Shown here: piece after piece, positions 49,401 to 59,700 of the stretch
Layout: the number at the start of each line of letters is the position of its first letter
How positions within the stretch are numbered: position 1 is the stretch's first letter
Assembly (NCBI GenBank): GCA_030015575.1
Contig: JASDDO010000006.1
Coordinates: 381,818,137 to 381,882,136 of the forward strand
Source: Agapanthus africanus
Taxonomy: Eukaryota; Streptophyta; Magnoliopsida; Asparagales; Amaryllidaceae
Direction of reading: 5' to 3'
DNA length: 64,000 nucleotides
Program-made: the position numbers and the translations under genes
The notes under the pieces: model-generated
Told to the model about the DNA's origin: nothing
Database searches by the model: none
The model's input: the letters and a program-made list of their open reading frames with translations, nothing else

Positions 49401-49710
49401 TCGCGGAAAGAAATAAAATAAAAATAAAAATAAAATTTACACCCTACAGGTGATATCACATCAATCCCTGTATACAATCCAGGGGCGCAAACAAAAAAGG
49501 AATCGCACTCCTCCTCCCCCAGATTTTATCAGAAGAAGAAGCCAAATCTCGATGAGTCACAGATAGCCTAGAGATCATCTTAACATTCGTCTCAGCAGAC
49601 ACAATATCAAGTAAAGTGGAACAGCGCCAACTCCCAGTTCCATGACTCGGCGGTGTACAGATGACCGAGAGTCAAATCCCAACTCCGTAAAACGCGGATA
49701 TAATCAACAA

Positions 49711-50860
49711 AATTCCTGGTTACGTGGAACGCGAATAACGTCACTTCTGACCCCGTGGAAAACGTCCAGAGCGGATCTTGGTCCTCGTAGAACACGGCAG
49801 TGAACCCGTGTGAAGCATCCAGAGCGGAGCCTAGTCCTCGTCGAACACGGCAGTGAACCCGTGGGAAGCATCTAGTGCAAATTCCTGGTTACGTGGAACG
49901 CGGATAACGTCACTTCTGACCCCGTGGAAAACTTCCAGAGCGGATCCTGGTCCTCGCAGAACACGGCAGTGAACCCGTGTGAAGCATCCAGAGCGGAGCC
50001 TAGTCCTCGCCGAACACGGCAGTGAACCCGTGGGAAGCATCTAGTGCAAATTCCTGGTTACGTGGAACGCGGATAACGTCACTTCTGACCCCGTGGAAAA
50101 CGTCCAGAGCGGATCCTGGTCCTCGCAGAGAACGGCAGTGAACCTTTGTGAAGCATCCAGAGCGGAGCCTAGTCCTCGCCGAACACTGCAGTGAACCCGT
50201 GTGAAGTATCTAGCGCAAATTCCTGGTTACGTGGAACGCGGATAACGTCACTTCTAACCCCGTGGAAAACGTCCAGAGCGATTCCTGGTCCTCGCAGAGC
50301 ACGGCACTGAACCCGTGTAAAGCATCCAGAGCGGAGCCTAGTCCTCGCCGAACATGGCAGTGAACCCGTGGGAAGCCTCTAGTGCAAATTCTTGGTTACG
50401 TGGAACACGGATAACGTCACTTCTGACCCCGTGGAAAATGTCCAGAGCGGATCCTGGTCCTCGCAGAGCACGGCAGTGAACCCGTGTAAAGCATCCAGAG
50501 CGGAGCCCAGTCCTCGCTAAACACGGCAGTGAACCCGTGGGAAGCATCTAGTACAAATTACTGGTTACGTGGAACACGGATAACGTCATTTATGACCCCG
50601 TGGAAAACGTCCAGAGCGGATCCTGGTCCTCGCAGAGCACGGCAATGAACCTGTGTGAAGCATCCAGAGTGAAGCCTAGTCCTCGCCGAACAAGGCAGTG
50701 AACCCGTGTGAAGCATTTAGTGCAAATTCCTGGTTACGTGGAACGCGGATAACGCCACTTCTGACCCCATGGAAAACGTCCAGAGCGGAGCCTGGTCCTC
50801 GCCAAACACGGCAGTAAACCTGTGGGAAGCATCCAGAGCAAACACTGGACTGTGAGGTCC
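49711..50860 (+). repeat. Seven-copy 169-bp tandem array
   Basis: The marker AATTCCTGGTTACGTGG, or a one-base variant, starts at 49711, 49880, 50049, 50218, 50387, 50556 and 50725, an exact 169-base spacing. Within each unit a submotif (ACACGGCAGTGAACCCGTG) occurs twice and is itself self-complementary at its ends. Copies differ by scattered substitutions and no length changes. Confidence 0.92.
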
Positions 50861-50864
50861 TTAA

Positions 50865-51540
50865 ACTCACGGACTATGATGTCCTTAACCTTGACCGTGA
50901 TGTCTTAAAACTAACAATTAACTAAAATGATTTTAAACTGATTTTACCTTGGTTTAAGGGTACATCTCTTCACTCCTTTGATATTCGTCGTTGAAATTCC
51001 TCAACGTCTTCAAAGAGATGACGGGTCCCAGTAACCACACATTTCGCAGACTGTGAGGTCCTTAAACTCACAGACTATGATGTCCTTTACCTCGACCGTG
51101 ATGTCTTAAAACTAACACCGGACTGTGGAGTCCTTAAATCAATGGACTATGACGTCCTTAACCTCGACCGTGATGTCTTAAAACTAACGTTAGACTGTGA
51201 GGTCCTTAAACTCACGGACTATGATGTCCTTAACCTCGACCGTGATGTATTAAAACTAACGGACTATGATGTCCTTAACCTCGACCATGATGACTTAAAA
51301 ATAACAACGGACTGTGGAGTCCTTAAATCCACGGACTATGATGTCCTTAACCTCGACCGTGATGTTTTAAAACTAACGTTGGACTGTGATGTCCTTAAAC
51401 TCACGGACTATGATGTCCTTAACCTCGACCGTGATGTCTTAAAACTAACAACGGACTGTGGAGTCCTTAAATCCACGGACTATGATGTCCTTAACCTTGA
51501 CCGCGATGTCTTTAAACTACGGTACCCCGGAAAGTATCCG
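50865..51540 (+). repeat. GGAC-N6-GTCC hairpin array, 3' copy
   Basis: About eight units with ACTATGATGTCC, alternating with GACCGTGATGTC units and with GGACTGTGGAGTCC or GGACTGTGAGGTCC variants. It includes a segment (50936-51060) homologous to 27660-27780 of the 5' LTR, so LTR-type sequence is present in the 3' noncoding region. Confidence 0.8.
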
Positions 51541-51582
51541 CAACAACCCCTGATTCCATGAAATACGGATAAAGGCAACTTC

Positions 51583-51775
51583 ACCCATCACTTGCGAGTC
51601 CTCACGACTCGTAAGGGAGTAAATTCTCTTGTGAGATCCGTACGAACCTTAAGAGAAAACACACTTAGGAATCCTCACGATTCCTAAGGAGAAAACGCAC
51701 CTGCGGGATCCTCTCGACCTGTAGGGAGAAAATACTTTATGAGACCCTCACGGCTCATAAAGTTGAGAAGTCTTA
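51583..51775 (+). repeat. Variable-stem hairpin array 3
   Basis: Five units in the same design as arrays 1 and 2. Arms include CTTGCGAGTC with GACTCGTAAG, ACTTAGGAATC with GATTCCTAAG, CCTGCGGGATC with GACCTGTAGG, and CTTTATGAGACC with GGCTCATAAAG. Loops are CTCAC or CTCTC. Confidence 0.85.
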
Positions 51776-52042
51776 GGTGACAGACCCTAACCCTGTTTTC
51801 TAAGCCGTCGCCACTCTACAAAAAGCATAAGATTGACAGTTATATACTATCTACGGATCGTACTTGCTAAAATCGCAGGGCAAACAACACAGCAAGAAAG
51901 AAGAAAGCAGAGAAATGACACAAGACATTATGAAGAATGTATATCTTTTATTCATGAATTCGATTGAGTACAAGTTATATCGTGTTAAAGAATAAAAGAA
52001 ACAAATACATTTTATTTACAATTACAAATGATACAAGATGAT

Positions 52043-55000
52043 TCATGGATAAAGAAGCATTTTTAACAAATCCGCAAGTTGCCCTCGCACTTCCTTCACC
52101 ACCTTCTCCTGATCGACTGCCGCGGCCAACTCTGCTTCCACCTGGGCCCGCTGCTGCAAGTAGGATGAAAGTTGTTCTTCGACGGCTCGCTGAGCTGCTT
52201 CACGATCTTGGGCAACACGCTCAACAATATCGAACTTCCGCTTCAATGTTAACCCGTCGGAGATACTTTGCAGGAGGCCCTCGAAGATAGCTTTCACCCG
52301 AGCAGCGTTCGCGTCGACCTCAGCACGCAGTCGAGCAGACTCGCTTGAGGTCTCTTTGCATTCCCTCCACCTTAAAGCCACTTCTTGTTCAAGATGGCGG
52401 AAATAAGAAGCGCTCTGCTCGATCCATGCCGCCCGTTGAATACTCGTGGTAAAAATCTCGGGGGTAGGACGCATAAGTTCCAGCTGATACAAGCGTGCCT
52501 CGATCTCCCTGCAGTGGTTAACCCAAGACCCGACGACGCCTTCATTGTGGAAATTTACAAGCGTCGCCAGCATCGGATTAACCTCAGCAGCGAAATCTGC
52601 AGCAGATACAGGAGCTTCTGCGTCAAGCTCCTCGACACATCCGCTCAGCATACTCAGACTCATTGCAGCACCCTTTGAGGATGGACGTTTGGAGAATGGG
52701 CCTGCCAGCATCATAATGCGGGACTCGAAAGGAACTAGAACCGGAGCGATAGCTGCAAAACAAATCATAATCAGATGACAGACCTAAAAATACAAGAGAT
52801 TCATAAACAATGGAATTTACTATACCAGCTGCAGCAGGCGGCAAAGCTGGGAGGACTGGTGGTGCAACCGATCTTTCATCTCCTCCTTCGATCTGTAGCA
52901 CTGCAATCAGGGCAAAGAAGAATCAGAAATAATTCTATTATTGAAAAAAGAAAGGGAATTAATTGAAAACTATACTCACCAGCGCCACTGGAGGAAGCAA
53001 GCTCCGACGGGAAGGAGAAGTGTGGGTGCAGCACCTGGTACAGGTGATCAAAAAGCACTCCTGCAAGGACGCAATAGTACAACATCGGTACATAAAATAT
53101 GCAGCCAAGATAAGACTGATGGGTCACAAATCCATACCTTCCAACATTTGCGGCGGTACGAAGGAGGGTAGAGAGGTGGCTACCGTCAGGGCGGTAACTG
53201 ACGGCGCTCCCTCAGGTAAAGTGGCATCAGCACTAGCCGCACCTGCGTTAGAAAACAAGATAAACTTTATTAGGAAAGATTGCGGAATAGAAGAAGGGCG
53301 GTAACCCAAGATTTACCTGAAAAGTCACCGGCCAAGGCCCTAACGAGGGCATTGCTTGATGTAACGGTGGCGTCCTCCTCCTCCATTGGGACGGTCGCAC
53401 CTCCCGTTGCCTCATCGCCCGACTCTACAGGAGCCGTCGTCACGCTCGTGACGCCAGAAGACGACAAGGAGCCGTAAGCGGGGAGAACGATGATCGGAGC
53501 AGCGCCTGATTCCTGAGAAAGAGCGGCCGTCTCGTGCTCAGCGATCATACCCGTCTCATCCACCACCATCTCGGGATCGGCGGTCGCAGCCGTCTCATCC
53601 ACTACTGCCATGGGTTCATCGGTCGCAGCCGCTCCATCCGCTGCTGCCTCAGGCTCGATCGTAGCAGTCGTCTCATCTGCCGCCACCTCATGCTCAGCAG
53701 TGGTAGCCGTCTCGGGCATAGTAGGCGTGACTGCCTCGTCAGCCACTAGCTCGGGCCCGGCAACTATGGCTGCACCGTCTATCATCGTCTCGGGATCAGC
53801 TGCTACCTTTTCCACCGTCCCCTCAGGCTCGATGGTCGCCGCCGCTCCTTCAGTAGGACTCGGCCCTGCAGGACAAGATATATAAGAACCGATAGTTTTA
53901 CAACTTTTACAACAAAGCCTTGAAAAACACATTACCTGAGGTGGATTGACCGTTAGCCTCCCGAGCTACACGCGCCGCCCGTCTGTGAGCAGTAGACAAG
54001 GCGACCGGGAGCTCCTCTGAAGGAGTAGCAGCGGGAGTAACGGTGCTTGGGCCCGCTACCACGGCCAAAGCAGCGCTACGCTCCTTCGCTGCGCGCCTCA
54101 AGCGCTTCCTCTCCTCCCGGGCCATCACCACGGATCTCTTGGAAGCCTTCTTCAGCAAGGCGTCGTCCTCCGCGTTCAGAGTTGCCTCCAGAGCCTTCAA
54201 AGCATCCATCATCGGCTTTTTGAGTTGGGTCTCTTGTGGCAATTCCGAAGAGGCCGGAACATCGGTAGCTGGCCCGGAGAGAATTCCCGCATCAGTTTGC
54301 GAGATAGGTCTTGTGGTCCCTGCGATAAGACAAAGTGGGGGTCAGATTACTCATAAGGAATGGAAGGAGAGACATAGTAAACCGAAATGTATTAAGGCCT
54401 AAGGATGCTCTGAGTCGTTCCTCCTCCTGAAAAGTTTTGAGGGAAGCAGCGATTGCTTCTTCGGTAGAAATGCCTGTTTAAAAAAAGGGAAAAGCCTTAG
54501 TCAAAAACAATGATAAAGGTACGATGCAATGACAAAAAACACAACTAGTGATTACTCGATTGCGCAAGTTTAGCCAACCATGCATCGCGCCTTGCCAATC
54601 GCTCAGAAGCTGCGATGGCGGCCGCCGTATCAGTGTCGTCTGGCGGCATAAATAAGCCCTCGTTGGTCCCGTACTCACCCAACCCCTCGCTGTAAGGGGC
54701 ATGAGGTTCTTGACCGAACACAACGTCAGCAGAGAGGATCGACTTCTTCTTCCTCTTCCGCGCGCGGACTCCGATCGCACCCAAAATCAGCTTACGCTTC
54801 ATGGGTACCTTGGGACGGCGGGTCCCGATGTCCGAGCCCACGCCGGATTCAGGCGAAACCGCATTTACCGTCTCCATGAGAGCATGGGGCACTGGAGGCA
54901 CGTCCACAGAATCATAGGGCAATCCACGCGGCGGGCTTAGCACATGCGGAGGCTCATCTCCAGCAACTCCTCTCAGCGGAGGAACAACAGGGGTCCTTTG

Positions 55001-56836
55001 CCTTAGGGGGACCTTGCGGTCACTAGCGGGGGGAGCACCCATCGCGTGCTGATACCAAGCCCTGTACACGTTGAGGGCCCTTGGAACACAGCTTGGCTCG
55101 CTGATGAAGAAATGGGAGCCCATGTTTAACCGCATAAAGTGGTGTAGTGCATTCCGTATCCCCTCCTTGGTAGCCGCAGGCTTTTCCAAAAACACCTCCA
55201 GTGGGACCCCTTGGTTATAACTTAACTGCTGGGCGAACTGATGGGGGTTGTACCTCATGAAGAGCGCCATATCGTTTTGCCTGAACACCAGGAAGCCCGG
55301 CCGGATGGAGTATAAGTGAAGAATCTCCCGGGCTTTTAATACGGAGGCCCCGTCCTTGAAATCATCACGCAGTGCCAACACCGCCTTGGAGGTCTCCGGG
55401 CCAATGGTCATGACCTTGTCCGTGAAAGAGACGCCCGCTCCGACCGTGCGCGGACGAATAAGTAACCCCCTAGCCTCCTGCGGGGGCGGATTCACAATGG
55501 AAGCGCCAATTAACCGCATGACTCTCGGGAGTCTGCACTTCTCGTAGAATGAGGGCCTCTTGTGAACACCAAAAACCCCGAGCACATGCATTTCGATCCA
55601 TGAAGTAAAGTAGTGCATCGGGAGATTGGCGGTTTGCACCCCGGGTTCATTTGCGTCCGCCGCCACGCTGAGTCCATGGTATAGGTGGGCCAACCCGGCG
55701 ATTCCAATCGACAACTGTATACCAGCCACCATCTGATGCGCTGGGTAGAAAACAGACGGCCTCATGTAACGCGGGTGCATGCGGAGCGCGAACCAGCACA
55801 GCCATAACCCCAGAACCGAGAAAGAAGGTCTCCTCGTCGATGCCCGGGGCGGCGATTTCCGATAAGGGCATGATCGCAGCGTCGGGAAGATAAAAACCCT
55901 TTTGATCGTCTTCTAATGCTGGCTGACGATCTAAGCCAAAGCCGAAGGGGACGTCGAGCTTGGCGAACTTTTCGCTCCGCTGCGATAGAATCTCCGGTCG
56001 AACAAAGCGGGCGATGAAATCTGCAAAACTAACTCCCCGGCCACCCGATTCCAAATAGAGACTTTCATACATATTCAGCACCCTTACTAGGCTCGGAAAC
56101 TGGTGCTGAATAGCATTCTCCGGCGTTAGGCCCATTACCAGCGGCTTGGTGGCGAAGACATATTCATCAGGAGGAAGTAGCTCTTCATAATGCTCCCCCT
56201 CACCGGCAAACCGGAAATCTCAGCAAATTCTTCCAGGGGGATGGAGACTTCCCTGTCCGTCAGAAGAAAGGTATGAGTGGGGATGTTCCATTGTTCCATA
56301 AATGCCTTAACCCACCACGTCGGAGGAACGGGGTACTCGAACAATGAGGTGTAGACTGTGGGGTACAGACCAATCTTCATCAAATGTGTCTTCTTTGCTG
56401 ACAAGATGTATCTGGCCCACTGCAAATACCCGACCGATTGTCGAGGGGTCAATCCAATGTTGTAAGGTTGTCCCCAAGGGCGCGATTCACCCTGGCATAT
56501 GCGCCGCCCCAGAATATCCACGGCTGGCGGCGGCTGCACGGGAATGGCAGCAATCGAAGGTAGAAGAAGATCCTCCGAATTCCAATTTACGACCTCCACG
56601 GCATAGTTCACCGGGGGTGCATCTGCATATGGGATCGATGAGATCGGCTCTGACGGCGTCGCACAAGAAAAGCTTCGGCGACCCTTGATGATTTCACTAT
56701 ACCACCTACCCCACAGGTGAAGGTTCTTATACTCACGGTCGTAATCCTTAATAAGAGTAAGAACCTCCTGGTCCACTGGCGCCTCAAGGAATCCTCCCTC
56801 TGAGCGGAAAAATGGGAACGAAAGATCAGCAGACAT
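52043..56836 (-). pseudogene. E4 antisense gene with plant mobile domain and coiled coil
   Basis: On the - strand, starting at the ATG at 56836. The first part (56836-56135) holds a plant-mobile-domain-like segment (THTFLLTDREVSIPLEEF, then AEISGLPVRGS). The middle (55780-54545) continues with a large His/Arg/Pro-rich region. The Ala/Thr/Glu-rich part (about 53930-53270) is low complexity. The end (52768-52043) is a long heptad-rich coiled coil. Several GT-AG intron signals are visible on this strand, such as a TTTTTCTTGCAG acceptor just before the ATG, a GTGAGT donor near 52980 and a TTTGTTTTGCAG acceptor near 52757. Such antisense genes are typical of Tat elements and their role is unknown. 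It is a fossil with perhaps a few breaks. Confidence 0.7.
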
Positions 56837-56877
56837 GTTGCCTGCAAGAAAAAGCGAAGTTCAATGATCAATATCAT

Positions 56878-57656
56878 AATTTAATTCCGACGCTTGGTAC
56901 TTTGAAATTTGTACTACACTGCAATGCAGTGGAGAGGGGACCCACAAAATCCAGATGACAATGCATCAATTAAAAAGACAGCCTCATCATTGGATGAGAC
57001 TGTTAATTAATGAGGAGATCCTCAAAAGAATATTCTCATTAAATGAGAAATCCCTTGAGACAAGAAGAAAATCTCCCTTTTCAGAGCAAAGCTCTGTCAC
57101 AGAGTGACACTTGTCAAACTCTGGTCACAAGGGAATAAAATTCCTTAAAGAGCCTAGCTCTATAATAATGATGGAAAAATCCATCAAAGGAAGAATTAAT
57201 TCCTAAAAATTAAAGTTTGTGATCTTAAAAATCCATGAAAATCTCTTAAGAGTTCATCATCAGAAGATCAAAAGATCTATGTTTTGTCAATGAGCAAAGC
57301 TCTGTTCAAGGGTTAAGAAACCCTGGAACAAATTCTTGAGAGTAAAGCTCTGTTTAGGAAACCCCAAAGGGGTTTTCTTTAGATCAAAAGATCTATGAGA
57401 GCAAGGCTCTATTAATTAAAATTAATTTAATTTAATTTAAGTTAATTTTTACCTAAAAATTTTCTAGAGTTTAACTCTTGGAGTTCTGGAAAACAAGAGC
57501 AAGGCTCTGAAAATAAAATTCTTGAAGATGATAATCATCTGTTGAGGACCAAGGGTCCTATTTATAGGCGCTCAAGCGCCTCTTCAACTCCTGAATCGAT
57601 CCAATGGATCAGATGTTGCCACCGCTGCACTCACGTGTGCGCCACGTGAGCGCAAC
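56878..57656 (-). promoter_or_regulatory. Promoter and leader of the antisense gene, hairpin-rich
   Basis: Read on the - strand, a TATA box CTATAAATAGG (about 57557-57567) lies roughly 720 bases before the ATG at 56836, just downstream of two CACGTG cores (57633 and 57643). The leader is a chain of perfect hairpins: CTCATC/GATGAG, TCTCATT/AATGAGA, CAGAGC/GCTCTG, GATGGA/TCCATC, AGGGTT/AACCCT, AAACCCC/GGGGTTT, AGATGAT/ATCATCT, AGGACC/GGTCCT and AGGCGCT/AGCGCCT. This mirrors the LTR promoter design at 26180-27070. Confidence 0.6.
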
Positions 57657-57671
57657 GGTGGGGGGGGCATT
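57657..57671 (+). other. E4 polypurine tract
   Basis: GGTGGGGGGGGCATT just before TGTTTCCCC, the start of the 3' LTR. Confidence 0.8.
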
Positions 57672-57962
57672 TGTTTCCCCCAATCAGAGCAAAGCTCTGT
57701 TTGAATTTCAAATTCAAAAGGTGAAGCAACGTTTCAGATCTCTTGCGCTGCGCGCAGAGCGCCACGTGTCAAAAGCAGGCACGACAGTGCAAGGGGCACT
57801 GCGCCCAAGGCAGCGCACCCCCAATCAGAGCAAGGCTCTGTTTTAAAATTCAAATTTTAAATAGAGGAAGCAACGCTTCAGATAATTTGTGCTCTGCGCT
57901 GCGCGCCACGTGTCAAACAGTGGTGCGCTAGCGCAGTTGCGCTGCGCGCCACGTGTCAAACA
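57672..57962 (+). repeat. E4 3' LTR, short form
   Basis: 291 bp, matching the first part of the 5' LTR at about 97%, and ending ...TCAAACA directly before the target duplication. It retains three G-box cores. Confidence 0.85.
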
Positions 57963-57967
57963 TGTAC
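57963..57967. repeat. Target duplication of E4, right copy
   Basis: tgtac, one base different from ggtac at 26089-26093. The E3 LTR sequence continues as CTATCATAG. Confidence 0.7.
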
Positions 57968-59197
57968 CTATCATAGCTTACTTTTAATTAGTCGTAAATT
58001 GTATCACTAGGTGTGTTGGATTTAAGGATTTCTGGTTTTGGGTTTTATATATTATTAAATTATATTCATTGATTCTTCCTGAATGATGTGATACGTCCAC
58101 CATAAGATGTCGTTTTTATGATTTGGATTTATTCCAAACCGAGTGGGGGGCTATACTGTTGCGGATTTATACGTTATCCAGACTGAGTGGGGGGGGATAT
58201 ACAGTTGGATACATGGTGGACCCGGTCGAGACCGAGGGGCAGGAATGCTACATTTGAGGCGGGGAGCCTAGCGAGGATACTTGATACCGGAGACAGTTGT
58301 GAAACACGGCGGATATCTAGGTGATGCCGACTGGTGTTATTGGATGACAGGATCGTTCGGGGAACGATACTTGATGGAAATAGACGATTTGTGTCGATAT
58401 TGGAGACGGAAAAATGAACCTTATTTGGAAATAATTGATGAGATTTCGGTTTTGATTTATATACTTAGTAGTACATGTTCATGCTGCAAACCATTATCAT
58501 ACATTATATTCATCCTTGTTGATATTAGCTCTAGTTGTCATACTTACATTATCAGCCGACATATGTTAGTTTTATTCACTGAGTTGGCAACTCACCCCCG
58601 TTGTGCCTTAGTTCCTTGCAGGAGTCGCGTGGACGCGTAGCAGCAGTGCGGATCCACTTATCAGTTTCTATCGCTCTTTTTGTTAGGTGGGTTATCTACG
58701 CAGTAACCTTTTATTTTGGTTTTTGTATATTGGATCTAGTATTACTCCATCAGACCCTGTATAATTGACTTAGAAAAAGGTGTAGTTGTATGTATCTTAT
58801 TTCGACTGATGAGATCGTTTAGTTGTGTTAAATTATATTTCTTTTACTTATGCATGAGATTTTTCATTTTGAATGTCGTATTATTATTGTGTATTGATTT
58901 CCGCTGTTTGGCATCGTTTTGCTCCCAACTAGGGATGCAACCTATTCACACACCCTATAACTGCTTTATTAATAATTAAAAAGGGAGTACTGTCGAAATT
59001 TTAAAACTAGTTGTTGAAACTTCAATTATTAAAAACCATTCGGCATGCTACTTCATTCTTTTACTTAAAAACTAAAATAATCTAAATTCCGCAAAAAGGG
59101 TTTTTGATCTTGGTTTTTGGCTTACTCAGATTGTGTCGATATCTTTAGATACCATACAATCTAAGTGCCGGTCACATCCAAACTTTGGGTCATGACA
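57963..59197 (+). repeat. E3 solo LTR (Tekay-type), right part
   Basis: It resumes after E4 and ends ...GGGTCATGACA. It contains counterparts of E1 LTR blocks, such as the GGGGGGATATACAGTTGGATACATGG-like segment near 58193 and CTCACCCCCGTTGTGCC near 58584. The E3 target duplication agaca follows at once, so there is no internal region left: a solo LTR formed by recombination. Confidence 0.88.
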
Positions 59198-59202
59198 AGA
59201 CA
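59198..59202. repeat. Target duplication of E3, right copy
   Basis: agaca, identical to 24524-24528 although 34.7 kb apart in the present sequence. Confidence 0.9.
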
Positions 59203-59700
59203 TTTCTTCTGAACAGTCATTTGGGAGTTTCACCTATTCACAAGAATTTCAATCTTCTCCTGAAACCCCTTCCCAACCCATGTCTAATATTGAACAGTCA
59301 TTGGAAGAATTTCGGGTAGCGTCGTGCCGCCAGATAGAGAAATTGAATGCATCCATGGCCGCCCTCATACAACCTAACGAACGAGCAACTAGTTTCCAAC
59401 TAGGTCAAAATTTTCCAATGTATGATACGACAATAAGACGAATTGAGAATTTGAGTAGTTAGAGAGAGCAACACACCCTTCTAAATCAAATCTCCCCATC
59501 CCAAATTGAAATCCACAACTCCAGTTTCACAAATCTATCGAGTAAACCAAATGATTCACCAATTGAAGATAGAATGTTTGATGAGTTGTGCGACTTTATA
59601 GTGTTTGATTTACCAAATTGTGAAGGGTTCATTTCAAGTGAAACCACACCCAATTCTTTTGATCTCTACACCTCCACTCTAGAACCAAAATTGATTGAAA
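59203..59700 (+). pseudogene. E2 gag-like segment between E3 and E6
   Basis: + strand coding-like sequence with the same polar composition, including MSNIEQSLEEFRVASC near 59280 and an acidic stretch toward 59700. It is flanked on the left by the E3 target duplication and on the right by the E6 solo LTR. No known domain was recognised. Confidence 0.45.

Larger units (their letters stand above)
47971..52040 (+). other. E4 3' noncoding region, repeat- and hairpin-rich
   Basis: Four kilobases without coding potential between integrase and the antisense gene. It consists of a two-copy 154-bp repeat, three arrays of variable-stem hairpins, a GCCGAAATGAT repeat, a seven-copy 169-bp array and the GGAC-N6-GTCC array, each listed separately. 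Tat/Ogre elements are known for hypervariable tandem repeats in this position. Confidence 0.8.
26094..57962 (+). mobile_element. E4: Tat-lineage Ty3/Gypsy element with antisense gene
   Basis: 31.9 kb including the nested 10.2-kb Copia E5, so about 21.7 kb itself. Order: 5' LTR, primer site, gag, protease, reverse transcriptase, RNase H, second archaeal-type RNase H, integrase, a 4-kb repeat-rich noncoding region, an antisense plant-mobile-domain gene, polypurine tract and 3' LTR. The dual RNase H and antisense gene are diagnostic of Tat. The 3' LTR (291 bp) is far shorter than the 5' LTR (2.48 kb). Over the shared part I count about 9 substitutions in 284 positions, near 3%. It is inserted in the E3 solo LTR. 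The coding region carries several breaks. Confidence 0.88.

Noticed and set aside
49711-50860. CRISPR-like direct repeats
   Set aside because: The array is a contiguous 169-bp tandem repeat with no unique spacers, inside a plant retrotransposon.
52045-54402. + strand proteins opposite the E4 antisense gene
   Set aside because: They are shadows of the - strand coding sequence, and the - strand has the coiled coil and splice signals.
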